Below, in pieces: positions 25,643 through 33,993 of a stretch of 43,987 nt of DNA. Origin of the DNA: Phycisphaera sp. TMED9 (GTDB taxonomy: Bacteria > Planctomycetota > Phycisphaerae > Phycisphaerales > SM1A02). Where the stretch lies: contig NHBO02000079.1 in assembly GCA_002167845.2 (NCBI GenBank), positions 60,268 through 104,254 on the forward strand. Reading direction: 5' to 3'. The notes beneath the pieces were generated by a model. The model searched no databases. It was not told where the DNA came from and saw nothing but the letters and a program-made list of their open reading frames with translations. Position 1 is the stretch's first letter. Each line of letters starts with the position of its first letter. A program made the translations under genes and the position numbers.

Positions 25643-28219
25643 TCAGTCCGCGAACTCTTCCAGTTCCTCTGGCGACCATGGCTGCACTCGGCCCTTGGTG
25701 TTCTCCCGGACCTTCGCCACGAATGCCGGATCGATCGGATCCGCGGAGTTGTCCCATGCTTGGCGGATGTACGTCATGACCGCTGCAAGATCGATGTCGT
25801 TGGAATACGGCGCGGCGGGCATCGACTGGTTGTAGACGCGGCCATCAACCTTGATCCGCCCTTGAAGGCCATGCAGGAGGATTCGGGTCAACCGCTCCGG
25901 ATCACCGGTGACGAATCGACTCTCATCAAGCGGGGGGTATACGGGTGGAAGACCTCGACCAGTCGCCTGATGGCACGTCATGCAGTGTCCATAGAGGCGG
26001 CGGCCTCGCGCAATCATTCCGTCAGGTGATGTGTCGATCTTGGTCGTGGTCGTCGTCCCTGGACGCCCCACCCAGCGCAGAACCGTGTCGACCCCACGAG
26101 CGGTCTCGGTGATTCGAGGATCACAATCCATGGAATCCGCGTTCAACATCGCGCTCCATCCCGCCGGACTCCCCAGCAGCATCATGGATTTCGGTTTCTT
26201 CGATCCCGGCCGGGTCTTCGCCGATACTCGATCGAGAATCAGAAGGCTGGTACCTGGTGCATCAGTGTGGCGTTCCGCGGCCAGTGCAAGCAATGCCGTC
26301 ACTTCATCAGGACGTTTCCGCTTCAAGACAGGATCAACGAGTTCTCGGATCACTTGTCGCTGACCGGGCCCCGGGCCTCCCAGCCACCCACCATGGTGAG
26401 GGTGGCCCTGACTGCGAAGCATCGCGACCTCACGACCCGAAAGTCCGCTCACGATCGCTCTACGAATCGCCTCGTCCTCGACCTGCTCCGCGAGAACCGC
26501 ATCGAAGATGGGCATCGCCTCGCTCGACGGAAGTTCACCGACCGAAAGCAGCGCTTGAAACCGAACTCGATCCACCTCGTCGAATGCGAGTTTGCTCAAC
26601 GGCCCGGACTGAAGGTGGGGTGGAAGTGACTCCGAGACTCTCGCCGCATGTTCTCGAATCACAGGGTCGGGGTCGGCCACGAGCATTTCGATGACCGTGG
26701 AATCCATCAAGTCGATGCCATCCAACGTCCAGATCGCATGGAGACGAATCTCCGGATTCATGTCCCGATCGACCGCGATCGACCGCAGATCACCGGAGAC
26801 ATCGGACGCCTGACGCTCGACGAGGAGTCTCTGGGTGGTGTCTCGAATCGCACCATTGGGATTCGATGCCATCACCTCGACCAACTCCTTGTTTCCCATT
26901 CGAGCGAGATCAGGCAGATCGTTCCGCACGACCGCGTCTTCGTCGACCACCCGCCAGATTCGACCCATTCCGATCGGTGATGCAAGGCCTCGTTCCTCGA
27001 CCTGCTTTCGAAGCCATGACGTCATGTAGATTCGATGCTGGACGATCCCCCGTGCGAAGTCGACGACGTAGAGACCTCCATCCGGTCCGGTCAGGAGATT
27101 GACCGGTCGGAATCTCTCGTCGGTCGATGCCAGAAACTCCGATCTCTCATGCGCTGGTGTCGCGACCGGGACACCGTCCCGATCTTGAAGGTCGTATCGC
27201 TTGATGAGATTTCCCGCGGTCTCGCAGACGAACGCGTCTCCTTCCGCTCCCTCGACGAGGGTTCCTCGAAACACTTCAGGACCGCACGCAGCGGTGAAGT
27301 TCCGAAGAGTTCCATCTTCTCGAAGCGTCGCCTTCTGGTATCCACGATTGACGCCCGGGTTCTTCCGGATCGGCCAGGTGGAACGGTCGGATGCGACCCG
27401 ACGTGGAACACCTCGCAATCCACCAGCTTCCGGGTTGCGAGCCGAGTAATGCTTTGGGAATGCGTCACCGATCAAAGGATCGGAGTTCGGTGAGTAGAAG
27501 AGACGCCCGAGATCATCTCGCGCAACACCCCATTGACCATGTCTTGGAACGGTTCTCGTTTCGACGTCAAGATCACCATTCGACTGCTTCCGGAGTCGGA
27601 ATGACTGGTGATGCTGGGATGTCTCATAGAAGTTGTCGATGCCGTAACGAAGTCCGTTTCCCGCATGTTCCGGGTTTTCGAGGCCGCTGAAACCTGAGAC
27701 CAGAACCTGAGTCTCATCGGCACGACCATCTCCATCGGTGTCTCGGCAGTAGAGAAGGTTCGGCGGTTCGATGAGCAGAAGACCATCAAACGCCGGTGCG
27801 ATCCCGCGAGGAAGAATGAGGTGGTCGAGAAACACATCCGCTTGATCCATGACGCCATCGCCATCCTGATCGCGGAGTTTCACCACTCGGCCGACCGGTG
27901 CCTTCTCCCCAGCCCCGTTCGCATCGGGCATGTAGCCGCGCATCTCCACCACCCAGAGATCGCCGTGCGAATCAAAAGCGATCTGGACCGGATCTCCGAT
28001 CAGTGGTTCGCTGGCCACGAGGTCGATTCGATATCCAGGTTGGAGAACGAACGCATCCTTGGATGCCTGGGGAGACAACGGAGGAGATGGGGGAAGCCGC
28101 CACTCTTCCGGGAGCTCCCTCTGTAGTTCACCCGCCCGATCGCCGTTCTGGGCGATGGTCGTGGGAGCGCTCAGAATCAACGACACGATGAAGGCGATGG
28201 TTCGTGGAATCGGGATCAT
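25643..28219 (-). CDS. PVC-type membrane-bound dehydrogenase with C-terminal haem c domain
   Basis: An 858-residue exported protein. A signal peptide (IPRTIAFIVSLILSAPTTIAQ) precedes a beta-propeller dehydrogenase-like domain (about 45-430; VASEPLIGDPVQIAFD and DLWVVEMRGYMPD are typical), HEAT-like helical repeats (about 470-640), and a mono-haem cytochrome c domain with CMTCH near residue 748 and a probable axial Met in NQSMPAAP near 815. This architecture (PVC-type haem-binding CxxCH protein) is abundant in Planctomycetota and is presumed to oxidise sugars or alcohols and pass electrons to the respiratory chain. The frame is open 121 codons upstream, but only the ATG at 28219 gives a signal peptide. 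The divergent DUF1080 gene starts 85 bp away. Confidence 0.92.
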   Translation of the reverse strand: MIPIPRTIAFIVSLILSAPTTIAQNGDRAGELQRELPEEWRLPPSPPLSPQASKDAFVLQPGYRIDLVASEPLIGDPVQIAFDSHGDLWVVEMRGYMPDANGAGEKAPVGRVVKLRDQDGDGVMDQADVFLDHLILPRGIAPAFDGLLLIEPPNLLYCRDTDGDGRADETQVLVSGFSGLENPEHAGNGLRYGIDNFYETSQHHQSFRLRKQSNGDLDVETRTVPRHGQWGVARDDLGRLFYSPNSDPLIGDAFPKHYSARNPEAGGLRGVPRRVASDRSTWPIRKNPGVNRGYQKATLREDGTLRNFTAACGPEVFRGTLVEGAEGDAFVCETAGNLIKRYDLQDRDGVPVATPAHERSEFLASTDERFRPVNLLTGPDGGLYVVDFARGIVQHRIYMTSWLRKQVEERGLASPIGMGRIWRVVDEDAVVRNDLPDLARMGNKELVEVMASNPNGAIRDTTQRLLVERQASDVSGDLRSIAVDRDMNPEIRLHAIWTLDGIDLMDSTVIEMLVADPDPVIREHAARVSESLPPHLQSGPLSKLAFDEVDRVRFQALLSVGELPSSEAMPIFDAVLAEQVEDEAIRRAIVSGLSGREVAMLRSQGHPHHGGWLGGPGPGQRQVIRELVDPVLKRKRPDEVTALLALAAERHTDAPGTSLLILDRVSAKTRPGSKKPKSMMLLGSPAGWSAMLNADSMDCDPRITETARGVDTVLRWVGRPGTTTTTKIDTSPDGMIARGRRLYGHCMTCHQATGRGLPPVYPPLDESRFVTGDPERLTRILLHGLQGRIKVDGRVYNQSMPAAPYSNDIDLAAVMTYIRQAWDNSADPIDPAFVAKVRENTKGRVQPWSPEELEEFAD

Positions 28220-28304
28220 GTTGAAAGTGTAGATCCGTCGACCTCCAGATCGAAAGATTCGAATTCGGAATCCTTCATCTTCCTGACGGGTATGCTCACA
28301 CATC

Positions 28305-29540
28305 ATGATCAAGACCCCTCTCCAAACCGTGATTCTGGTGTTTCTTGTTCTGGTCGGGGCATCAAGCGCCTGCCTGGCCCAGGAACTCACCACGGAGGTG
28401 CGTCCGTCATGGTGGACGTCGCTCCCGACGACCCCGCTCTTCACCACTCCTGCCGGCGGTGGTGAACTTCCCGCTGGCTGGTCCGTGATCGGAGGGCCCG
28501 CGAAGTTCGAGTTCGTGAACGATGCGAAAGGCCGTCTCGAGTTGCGGGGGACCGGATCCGCACCACGGAACGCGTTTCTCACGAGTCCGAATTCCTATGG
28601 TGACTTCCTTCTCGAATTCGAGGTCTTCATGGAAAAGGATGGCGGGAATTCGGGGGTCCAGATCCGAAGCACCGTCGATGGTTCACGGATGTTCGGTTAC
28701 CAGATCGAGATCGACCCATCCGACCGCGCGTGGTCTGCGGGGCTCTATGACGAAGGTCGTCGAGGGTGGCTCGCGTCACTCGAAGACAATGAGGACGCAC
28801 AAGAAGCCTTTGCGCCCGGCGCGTGGAACCACTATCGGATTCTGGCGATCGGTCCTCGGATTCGAACCTGGATCAATGATGTTCCCGCCGTCGACCATCT
28901 CGACTTCGTGGATTCCCGAGGGCGTTTGGGATTCCAGGTTCACTCCGGTCGATGTGATGTTCGGTGGCGAAACATCCGGATCGCCGATCTTGGTGAACGA
29001 ACTGATGTGAAGTTGCTTGATGCCTCACAACGATCTGGTTTTCGTGAGATACCGGAAGGTGGTGTCGCATCACTGGATGGTGGATGGGTGATGGATCAGG
29101 AAGGGGTTCGGCTTGAGAGTCTCGAGCCGATTCAGGATGTTCCGACCGTCTTGACGATCAAGTCCACCATCAGGGAGGGGTTGCTCTTCATCGAGATGGG
29201 TGACCTTGTTCAAGGTCCTGGGTATCGCTTGAAGATCCCCGGACCACTCGGTTCCTCCGAGAAACCCGGGGTGATCCGGATTCTCCGGTTCCCTGATCAA
29301 CTGCGTGTCCTCGTGGATGACGTCCCGTTGGTACCAGGGCCACCGGACATTGGTGGTGATTTTCCGTTGAGCATCTCGTGCAGCATCGACACCGATGTGA
29401 CTATTCACGAGGTCTCGATCAATCTTCCATCATCAACTGAATCGATGTGGTTCAAGAAGATCAGAGAGTCGAAACAGACACCGGTCGATGTTCCAAAGGG
29501 TGGATCGACGGATGAGCATGTTTCAGAACTCGATCCCTGA
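28305..29540 (+). CDS. Exported DUF1080 protein (3-keto-disaccharide hydrolase family)
   Basis: A 411-residue secreted protein. Signal peptide residues 1 to about 26 (VILVFLVLVGASSACLAQ). Residues about 45-230 form a concanavalin-like DUF1080 domain: LPAGWSVIGGPAKFEF, DFLLEFEVFMEKDGGNSGVQIRS split over about 100-125, and GRLGFQVHSG near 205 followed by RWRNIRI. Characterised relatives cleave 3-keto-glycosides, acting after a sugar 3-dehydrogenase. The second half (about 245-385) is a further beta-rich domain I do not recognise, and the tail is charged. It is divergent from the haem dehydrogenase gene, so shared control and a common sugar-oxidation role are plausible inference. Confidence 0.86.
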   Translation: MIKTPLQTVILVFLVLVGASSACLAQELTTEVRPSWWTSLPTTPLFTTPAGGGELPAGWSVIGGPAKFEFVNDAKGRLELRGTGSAPRNAFLTSPNSYGDFLLEFEVFMEKDGGNSGVQIRSTVDGSRMFGYQIEIDPSDRAWSAGLYDEGRRGWLASLEDNEDAQEAFAPGAWNHYRILAIGPRIRTWINDVPAVDHLDFVDSRGRLGFQVHSGRCDVRWRNIRIADLGERTDVKLLDASQRSGFREIPEGGVASLDGGWVMDQEGVRLESLEPIQDVPTVLTIKSTIREGLLFIEMGDLVQGPGYRLKIPGPLGSSEKPGVIRILRFPDQLRVLVDDVPLVPGPPDIGGDFPLSISCSIDTDVTIHEVSINLPSSTESMWFKKIRESKQTPVDVPKGGSTDEHVSELDP

Positions 29541-29549
29541 TTGGATCAA

Positions 29550-30482
29550 TCATCCAGCGGCGCGTGGCCAGACCTGCCGATTGGCGGCGACCACCTGGTC
29601 ACGACCTGCTTTCTTGGCCTCGTAAAGCGCCTGGTCCGCCGCCGCGATCAACTTCTCTGGTGTCGGAGTCCCGGAAACACACGTGAGATCCGCCACGCCG
29701 AAGGATGCGGAGATCCGAACCCCGGGGCGATCGGGCCATTCAATTTCGGCGATCCGAACTCGATGACGATCAGCGACCTCCATGGTCTCCTTCAAATCGG
29801 TACCCGGCGCGATGAGTGCGAACTCCTCCCCGCCGTATCGACACGCCACATCAGGTGATCGACCACTCCCGAGGATGGATGCCGCCCGTTCGAGAACCTC
29901 GTCTCCGAAGGGATGGCCGTAGGAGTCATTCAGGCTCTTGAATCGATCGAGATCACAAAGCACTACGGAGAGTGGATTCCCGTATCGAATCGCGGAAGCG
30001 GTCTCTGCTTCCAATCGATCATCGAGATAGGCTCGGTTCCAGAGTCCTGTGAGTCCATCCAGCTGGGCTCTCTGTGCAAGCATCTTGACCAATCGCTGCA
30101 TACGAAGGGCGGACCGGACCCTCGCCTTGAGCTCCCCGACATCGAATGGCTTTCCGACGAAATCAACAGCGCCGAGGTCGAGCCCGCGAACCCGGTCCAT
30201 CGTTTCATTGCTTGCGGAAACGAATATCACCGCGATGTCCCGGGTGATGGGATCGGCTTTGAGTCGAGCCAGGACCTCGAAACCATCGAGGTCTTCGAGG
30301 TCGATGTCGAGAAGGATCACTTCTGGTTGAAGATCTTTCGCAGCGGCGATGCCTTCATCCGCCGTGAGCACGGAATGAAGATCGATCCGTTCATGACGGA
30401 GACGTGCTCGCAAGAGTCGATGAACGAGATCCGAGTCATCGATCGCGAGTACCCGCGGCCGCATCGGTTCATCGTGAGACAT
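29550..30482 (-). CDS. Response regulator diguanylate cyclase (REC-GGDEF)
   Basis: A 310-residue two-domain protein that should make cyclic di-GMP when phosphorylated. The receiver (about 9-125) has the acidic pair Asp15/Asp16, phospho-acceptor Asp59 (ILLDID) and Lys111 (VGKPFD). The GGDEF domain (about 140-300) has an intact active-site loop, GGEEF (217-221), and a canonical inhibitory I-site RxxD, RSPD (208-211), five residues before it, so product feedback inhibition is expected. The frame extends 8 codons to a TTG, but GGGAG five bases before the ATG at 30482 makes that the likely start. The HPt gene ends 20 bp upstream on the same strand. It converges with the DUF1080 gene, with 9 bp between. 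Confidence 0.93.
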   Translation of the reverse strand: MSHDEPMRPRVLAIDDSDLVHRLLRARLRHERIDLHSVLTADEGIAAAKDLQPEVILLDIDLEDLDGFEVLARLKADPITRDIAVIFVSASNETMDRVRGLDLGAVDFVGKPFDVGELKARVRSALRMQRLVKMLAQRAQLDGLTGLWNRAYLDDRLEAETASAIRYGNPLSVVLCDLDRFKSLNDSYGHPFGDEVLERAASILGSGRSPDVACRYGGEEFALIAPGTDLKETMEVADRHRVRIAEIEWPDRPGVRISASFGVADLTCVSGTPTPEKLIAAADQALYEAKKAGRDQVVAANRQVWPRAAG

Positions 30483-30502
30483 GCTGACTCCCGGGCTCGG
30501 CT

Positions 30503-30844
30503 TCAAGAATCAGCCGGGCGCACCGCGGCCCGGCAGTTGTTGATCAGGTCTTCGACCCGCTCGGAAAGATCAGAGACCATCGCTTCATCGGTGAGCAGGT
30601 CGTATTCAAGACGAGCGGCGGAGTCTCCGATCGAATCAAACCCGTATCCACCGGCCGCACCCTTCAGTTGATGCGAGATTCGCTGCAGCGTCACCATGTC
30701 TTCGGAGAGGAAGGCGGATCGAATCGTCTCGACCCGTTGTTCCAATTCGTCGACGAAGTGAACGATGAGATCCCGGAGATCCGGGTCACACTCGTAAGTA
30801 CTGTGCAGCGGTGGGGTTTCGTTTGATTCGGGAGAGTGATCCAT
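30503..30844 (-). CDS. Histidine phosphotransfer (HPt) domain protein
   Basis: A 113-residue stand-alone HPt protein. The phospho-acceptor is His58 in ISHQLKGAAGGYGF, the standard HPt signature, flanked by acidic/amphipathic helices (DLRDLIVHFVDELEQRV and DLSERVEDLINN). It should relay phosphate from an unseen hybrid kinase to a receiver; the adjacent REC-GGDEF protein, 20 bp downstream in the same operon, is the obvious recipient. No kinase gene is present in the window. Confidence 0.9.
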   Translation of the reverse strand: MDHSPESNETPPLHSTYECDPDLRDLIVHFVDELEQRVETIRSAFLSEDMVTLQRISHQLKGAAGGYGFDSIGDSAARLEYDLLTDEAMVSDLSERVEDLINNCRAAVRPADS

Positions 30845-30923
30845 GCCTGATCCATCGGCAGATCACGCGCCCTGCTTCCCAGTCTCAGCCTTGTCCCGGT
30901 GGTGATCGGACGAACCTGGGCGA

Positions 30924-30975
30924 ACCTGTCGGTACAAACCTCACAGGTGACACCAGTGGACCATCCGAATGGTCC
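30924..30975. promoter_or_regulatory. Inverted and direct repeats in the HPt/MBL divergent gap
   Basis: The 196-bp gap at 30845-31040 holds CGAACCTG twice (30911-30918 and 30921-30928), ACCTGT...ACAGGT (30924-30929 and 30943-30948), and a perfect 7-bp hairpin GGACCAT-CCGA-ATGGTCC (30958-30975). They sit between divergent genes and may be operators or leader structure; promoter boxes were not assigned. Confidence 0.4.
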
Positions 30976-31040
30976 GCCGAGTACCATGGCGGATCACCTT
31001 GTCCGAGGCTGGGGACGCCCCTGGCTTCTGGAGTTTCAGC

Positions 31041-32021
31041 ATGATTCCCAAGCAACCGCCCCGAGACGGGCAGTCTGGTTTTCTGTATCTCCCGCCCTAC
31101 CGTGTCCACGGAATCAGTGTGGCGGGTGAGTACACCACCATCACGATTCCCGAGTTCGGGGTCACTTTCGACATGGGCCAATGCACCCGTGCGTCGTTGA
31201 CCAGCGACCTGATCGCTTTGAGTCACTCGCATATGGACCATGTGGGCGCGATTCCCTACTGGTTCAGCCAGCGGTACTTTCAAAAGCTGGAAGGTGGTCG
31301 TGTTCTCTGTCATCCGGAGGTGGCTGGTCCACTTCGTCGCATGCTTGCGTCGTGGGTCGATCTTGAACGCCAAAAGACACCGAACGAGGTCGTGGAGATT
31401 GAACCGGACGCTGATATCGAACTTCGGCAGAACGTCATTCTCCGGGCTGTCGAGACCCGACACACCTGTCCAAGTCTTGGGTATGCGATCATTGAGAATC
31501 GCCATAAATTGAAGACTGAATTCACCGATCTTCCACAAAGCGAACTTCGTCGAATTCGAGGTGAGGGTGAAGAGCTCACGGTCAAGACGGAAATCCCCCT
31601 GGTCGCGTACACCGGTGACACTGACCGAGGTGAATTTCTGGAACGTGACGAATTCGCAAAGGCGAAGATCGTCATCGCCGAATGCACGTTCTTCGATGAG
31701 GACCATCGGGGCCGCGCCCGAATAGGTCGGCATCTTCACCTTGATGATCTTGCGGATCTCCTGCCGAAGTGGGAAGCGGAACATGTCGTGCTGGTGCATC
31801 TCTCACGAAGAACACTTCTCTCTGACGCGCGAGAGCGGCTTGCGACTCTTGGAGATCATGCGGACCGTGTGCATCTCTTGATGGACCATCGCACCAACCG
31901 GCGGCGCTACGAATCACAACTCGCTGAAGTTGCTGAAGTTGCTGACGCGAAAACCGAAGGTGACTCGACTGAAAAGTCAAGTGGTTCCGTCCCTTCGGAA
32001 GGACTTCGAGAGAAAGGTTGA
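31041..32021 (+). CDS. MBL-fold metallo-hydrolase, RNase Z-like
   Basis: A 326-residue metallo-beta-lactamase-fold protein. The metal motif HSHMDH (62-67) gives His62, His64, Asp66 and His67; further ligand candidates are the His in AVETRHTCPSLGY, the Asp in YTGDTDRGEFL, and the His of RHLHLDDLADLL. The general layout resembles the ribonuclease Z-like group, but the tRNA-binding exosite arm is not evident, so the substrate is uncertain. The C-terminal 40 residues are charged and low-complexity, with a 9-base tandem repeat (GCTGAAGTT) at 31923-31940 encoding Ala-Glu-Val twice. Start moved to the ATG at 31041, seven bases after GGAG; the upstream 24 codons overlap a hairpin. dnaA follows 146 bp later on the same strand. 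Confidence 0.85.
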   Translation: MIPKQPPRDGQSGFLYLPPYRVHGISVAGEYTTITIPEFGVTFDMGQCTRASLTSDLIALSHSHMDHVGAIPYWFSQRYFQKLEGGRVLCHPEVAGPLRRMLASWVDLERQKTPNEVVEIEPDADIELRQNVILRAVETRHTCPSLGYAIIENRHKLKTEFTDLPQSELRRIRGEGEELTVKTEIPLVAYTGDTDRGEFLERDEFAKAKIVIAECTFFDEDHRGRARIGRHLHLDDLADLLPKWEAEHVVLVHLSRRTLLSDARERLATLGDHADRVHLLMDHRTNRRRYESQLAEVAEVADAKTEGDSTEKSSGSVPSEGLREKG

Positions 32022-32047
32022 CGAGGGGCCTTCTCCGGGAGTACATT
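32018..32047 (+). promoter_or_regulatory. Candidate dnaA promoter
   Basis: TTGACG (32018-32023), an 18-base spacer and TACATT (32042-32047) resemble sigma-70 -35 and -10 boxes (5/6 and 4/6 matches). They lie about 120 bp before the dnaA start. The -35 box overlaps the stop codon of the upstream gene. No DnaA box was seen near it. Confidence 0.4.
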
Positions 32048-32167
32048 CTTACTTCTCGACCACGGTGGGCTTCGTTGGTCGGGTGTTCCGAAATGAACCA
32101 CATCAGGTGACCTGTCGTTCCAGGGTTCCTGATTCACGAGCGATGACGCCGCGTGGAGGCTGTCGAC

Positions 32168-33550
32168 ATGTCGAGACCAGATCCGGAACTTCGTAGAGAC
32201 CTCATCGCACACTTGAGGTCAAACCACCCGGAGATGTGTCGTGCGTGGTTCGACGACATCGAGCCGGTCGACTTTGATGGTGGTGTTCTCCGCCTTTGCG
32301 TTCGAGAACCAGTGCAACTTCGCTATCTCCAGCGTGCCTGTATGGATCCATTCAAGGAAGCCGCTCAGGCGGTGACTGGAATGCTCGTTTCCGTGCGATT
32401 CGTCGCGCCCGAGGAGTGTGAGCAGCCGGAGCCGAGTGAATTGGCGATGGCAAACAACCGTCAAAAGGCTGTTTCACGAGGCGAGGGGATCGATCTTGCC
32501 GCCGAGCAGATGGTCCTGAGCCCTGATTACGTCTTCGACAACTTCATCGTCGGCCCTGGTAACCGTCTTGCGTTGATGGCGGCATCCGCGGTCGCGGAGA
32601 AGCCTGGGCGAGCGTACAACCCGTATTTCATCCATGGTGGTGTCGGCCTTGGGAAGACTCACCTCCTCCAGGCGATCTGCCAGTTGATTCTGGCGGACCG
32701 ACCAGACGCAAACATCTGCTACATCTCATGTTCCACGTTCATGGACCTCTTCCATGAGTGTGTGAAAGAGGGCCGGATGCAGGATTTCCGTCACCACTTC
32801 CGGACCGCAGACGTCCTGGTGATCGATGACATCCACTTCTTGTCGAAGCATGATCGCAGCCAGGAGGAGTTCTTCCACACCTTCAACGCGCTGTATCAGT
32901 CGGGCCGGCAGATCGTTCTGAGTTCTGATGCCGCCCCAGCGGAAATCCCGGATCTCGAAGAGCGGCTGACCAGTCGATTCAATTGTGGTCTGGTGGCCAG
33001 AATCGAGCGTCCTTGCTACGAGACACGGGTTGCGATCCTCAAGGCGAAAGCCGCCCTTCATGATCTGGAACTCCCTGATGACGTCCCGGCGTACATCGCG
33101 GCGAGGCTGGACACCAATATCCGCGAGCTGGAGGGGGCCCTCTCGAGAATTCGTGGTTTCGCGCTGGCTGAAGACGAACCGATCACCCTTGAGCTTGCCA
33201 AGAAAGCCCTCGCGGACGACCCCTCCAGGGGAGCCGGTGAGGATGGAGCGGCCCCGTCGATCCAGACCATCATCGAGTCTGTGACCCGCTACTACGACGT
33301 GAAATTGACCGACCTGCTGAGCAAGAGGCGTCACAAGTCGATCACGGTTCCGAGGCAGATCTGCATGTGGCTGGCTCGGCGGCACACCCGGTTCAGCCTG
33401 GAGGAGATCGGTGGCTACTTTGGCGGTCGGGACCACACCACCGTCATGCATGCGATTCGTGCGGTCAATCGGCGGCGAGACGAGGATTCGTCATTCTCCG
33501 ATGCACTGGACCGGCTCGAAACCAATGTTCTCGGGCGGGTGGAAGCCTGA
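32168..33550 (+). CDS. dnaA: Chromosomal replication initiator DnaA
   Basis: A 460-residue initiator that binds DnaA boxes, melts oriC and loads the helicase. Domain I is at about 1-80, followed by a short linker. The AAA+ domain III starts near FIVGP (126-130), with Walker A GGVGLGKT (157-164) and Walker B VLVIDD (216-221); LTSRF near 275 carries the sensor/arginine region. Domain IV has PRQICMWLARR and the DnaA-box recognition signature GGRDHTTVMHAI near 425-436. Start set at the ATG at 32168, eight bases after GGAGG; a GTG at 32153 would place the Shine-Dalgarno inside the coding region. The probable origin lies directly downstream. Confidence 0.97.
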   Translation: MSRPDPELRRDLIAHLRSNHPEMCRAWFDDIEPVDFDGGVLRLCVREPVQLRYLQRACMDPFKEAAQAVTGMLVSVRFVAPEECEQPEPSELAMANNRQKAVSRGEGIDLAAEQMVLSPDYVFDNFIVGPGNRLALMAASAVAEKPGRAYNPYFIHGGVGLGKTHLLQAICQLILADRPDANICYISCSTFMDLFHECVKEGRMQDFRHHFRTADVLVIDDIHFLSKHDRSQEEFFHTFNALYQSGRQIVLSSDAAPAEIPDLEERLTSRFNCGLVARIERPCYETRVAILKAKAALHDLELPDDVPAYIAARLDTNIRELEGALSRIRGFALAEDEPITLELAKKALADDPSRGAGEDGAAPSIQTIIESVTRYYDVKLTDLLSKRRHKSITVPRQICMWLARRHTRFSLEEIGGYFGGRDHTTVMHAIRAVNRRRDEDSSFSDALDRLETNVLGRVEA

Positions 33551-33576
33551 ATCCTGATCAAAACTCCAAGATCCAC

Positions 33577-33617
33577 AACCCCACCCGAAGCGGATTCGAC
33601 GCTTCTGGTGGGGTTTT
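33577..33617 (+). terminator. Rho-independent terminator of dnaA
   Basis: AACCCCACCCGAAGCG (33577-33592), a 7-base loop and CGCTTCTGGTGGGGTT (33600-33615) pair over 16 positions with one mismatch, followed by TTTTC. It begins 27 bp after the dnaA stop and partly overlaps a weak DnaA-box-like 9-mer. Confidence 0.8.
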
Positions 33618-33863
33618 CAATGTTGGAGGTGCTGGTGACCTTCTCCACATCCAATGTGGACGAATCAGTCAACAAGCGCCGTTGTGGATTCCGGTTCCGC
33701 GTCCAGAAAGACGGTGATCGGTGAGCCGGCGGTCAAGCGCTTGAAACCGGCGAAGATGCCGCCACCCACCAACGCAAGATGACATTCAATCGACAAGGCG
33801 CCCCGGCGGTTTGGGTAGATGTAAACCTAAACCCGAAAAAGACTTAGACACGCTTTGGGTGTG

Positions 33864-33872
33864 TTTTCCACA
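33864..33872 (+). promoter_or_regulatory. DnaA-box-like 9-mer TTTTCCACA
   Basis: Matches the TTATCCACA consensus at 8 of 9 positions. It is preceded by GGGTGTGTT, a 9-mer repeated exactly 100 bp further on, and faces an inverted identical box at 33965-33973. Confidence 0.6.
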
Positions 33873-33880
33873 AACCGGCG

Positions 33881-33922
33881 CCTCTTTTCTAAGAGGGAAG
33901 AGATAAAGAACCTTTCTCTCTT
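33881..33922. repeat. Two adjacent dyads in the AT-rich part of oriC
   Basis: CCTCTT-TTCT-AAGAGG (33881-33896) is a perfect 6-bp hairpin. Right after it, AAGAGATAAAG (33898-33908) and CTTTCTCTCTT (33912-33922) pair at 10 of 11 positions around a 3-base loop. Both lie between the two inverted TTTTCCACA boxes. Confidence 0.6.
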
Positions 33923-33964
33923 CGGAGGGGGACTTCGAACACCCATTCAGGTGTGTGGGTGTGT

Positions 33965-33973
33965 TGTGGAAAA
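33965..33973 (-). promoter_or_regulatory. DnaA-box-like 9-mer TTTTCCACA (minus strand)
   Basis: Reads TGTGGAAAA on the plus strand: the exact inverse of the box at 33864-33872. It lies 20 bp past the mutM stop. Confidence 0.6.
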
Positions 33974-33993
33974 CATCTGAGCCTGTGGTCGGG

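Larger units (their letters stand above)
33551..33993. other. oriC: Probable replication origin (oriC) between dnaA and mutM
   Basis: This 443-bp non-coding gap follows dnaA. It contains several 9-mers close to the consensus DnaA box TTATCCACA: AGATCCACA (33569-33577, +), TTCTCCACA (33641-33649, +), TGTGGACGA (33655-33663, read on -), TGTGGATTC (33684-33692, -), TTTTCCACA (33864-33872, +) and TGTGGAAAA (33965-33973, -). The stretch from about 33820 to 33925 is visibly richer in A and T than its surroundings and contains two adjacent dyads, so it is the best candidate for the unwinding element. Gene position, boxes and AT-rich patch together support oriC; strand-skew was not computed. Confidence 0.7.

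Noticed and set aside
31923-31945. Tandem 9-base repeat GCTGAAGTT
   Set aside because: It lies in frame at the charged C-terminal tail of the MBL protein; two and a half copies are more likely replication slippage than a functional array.
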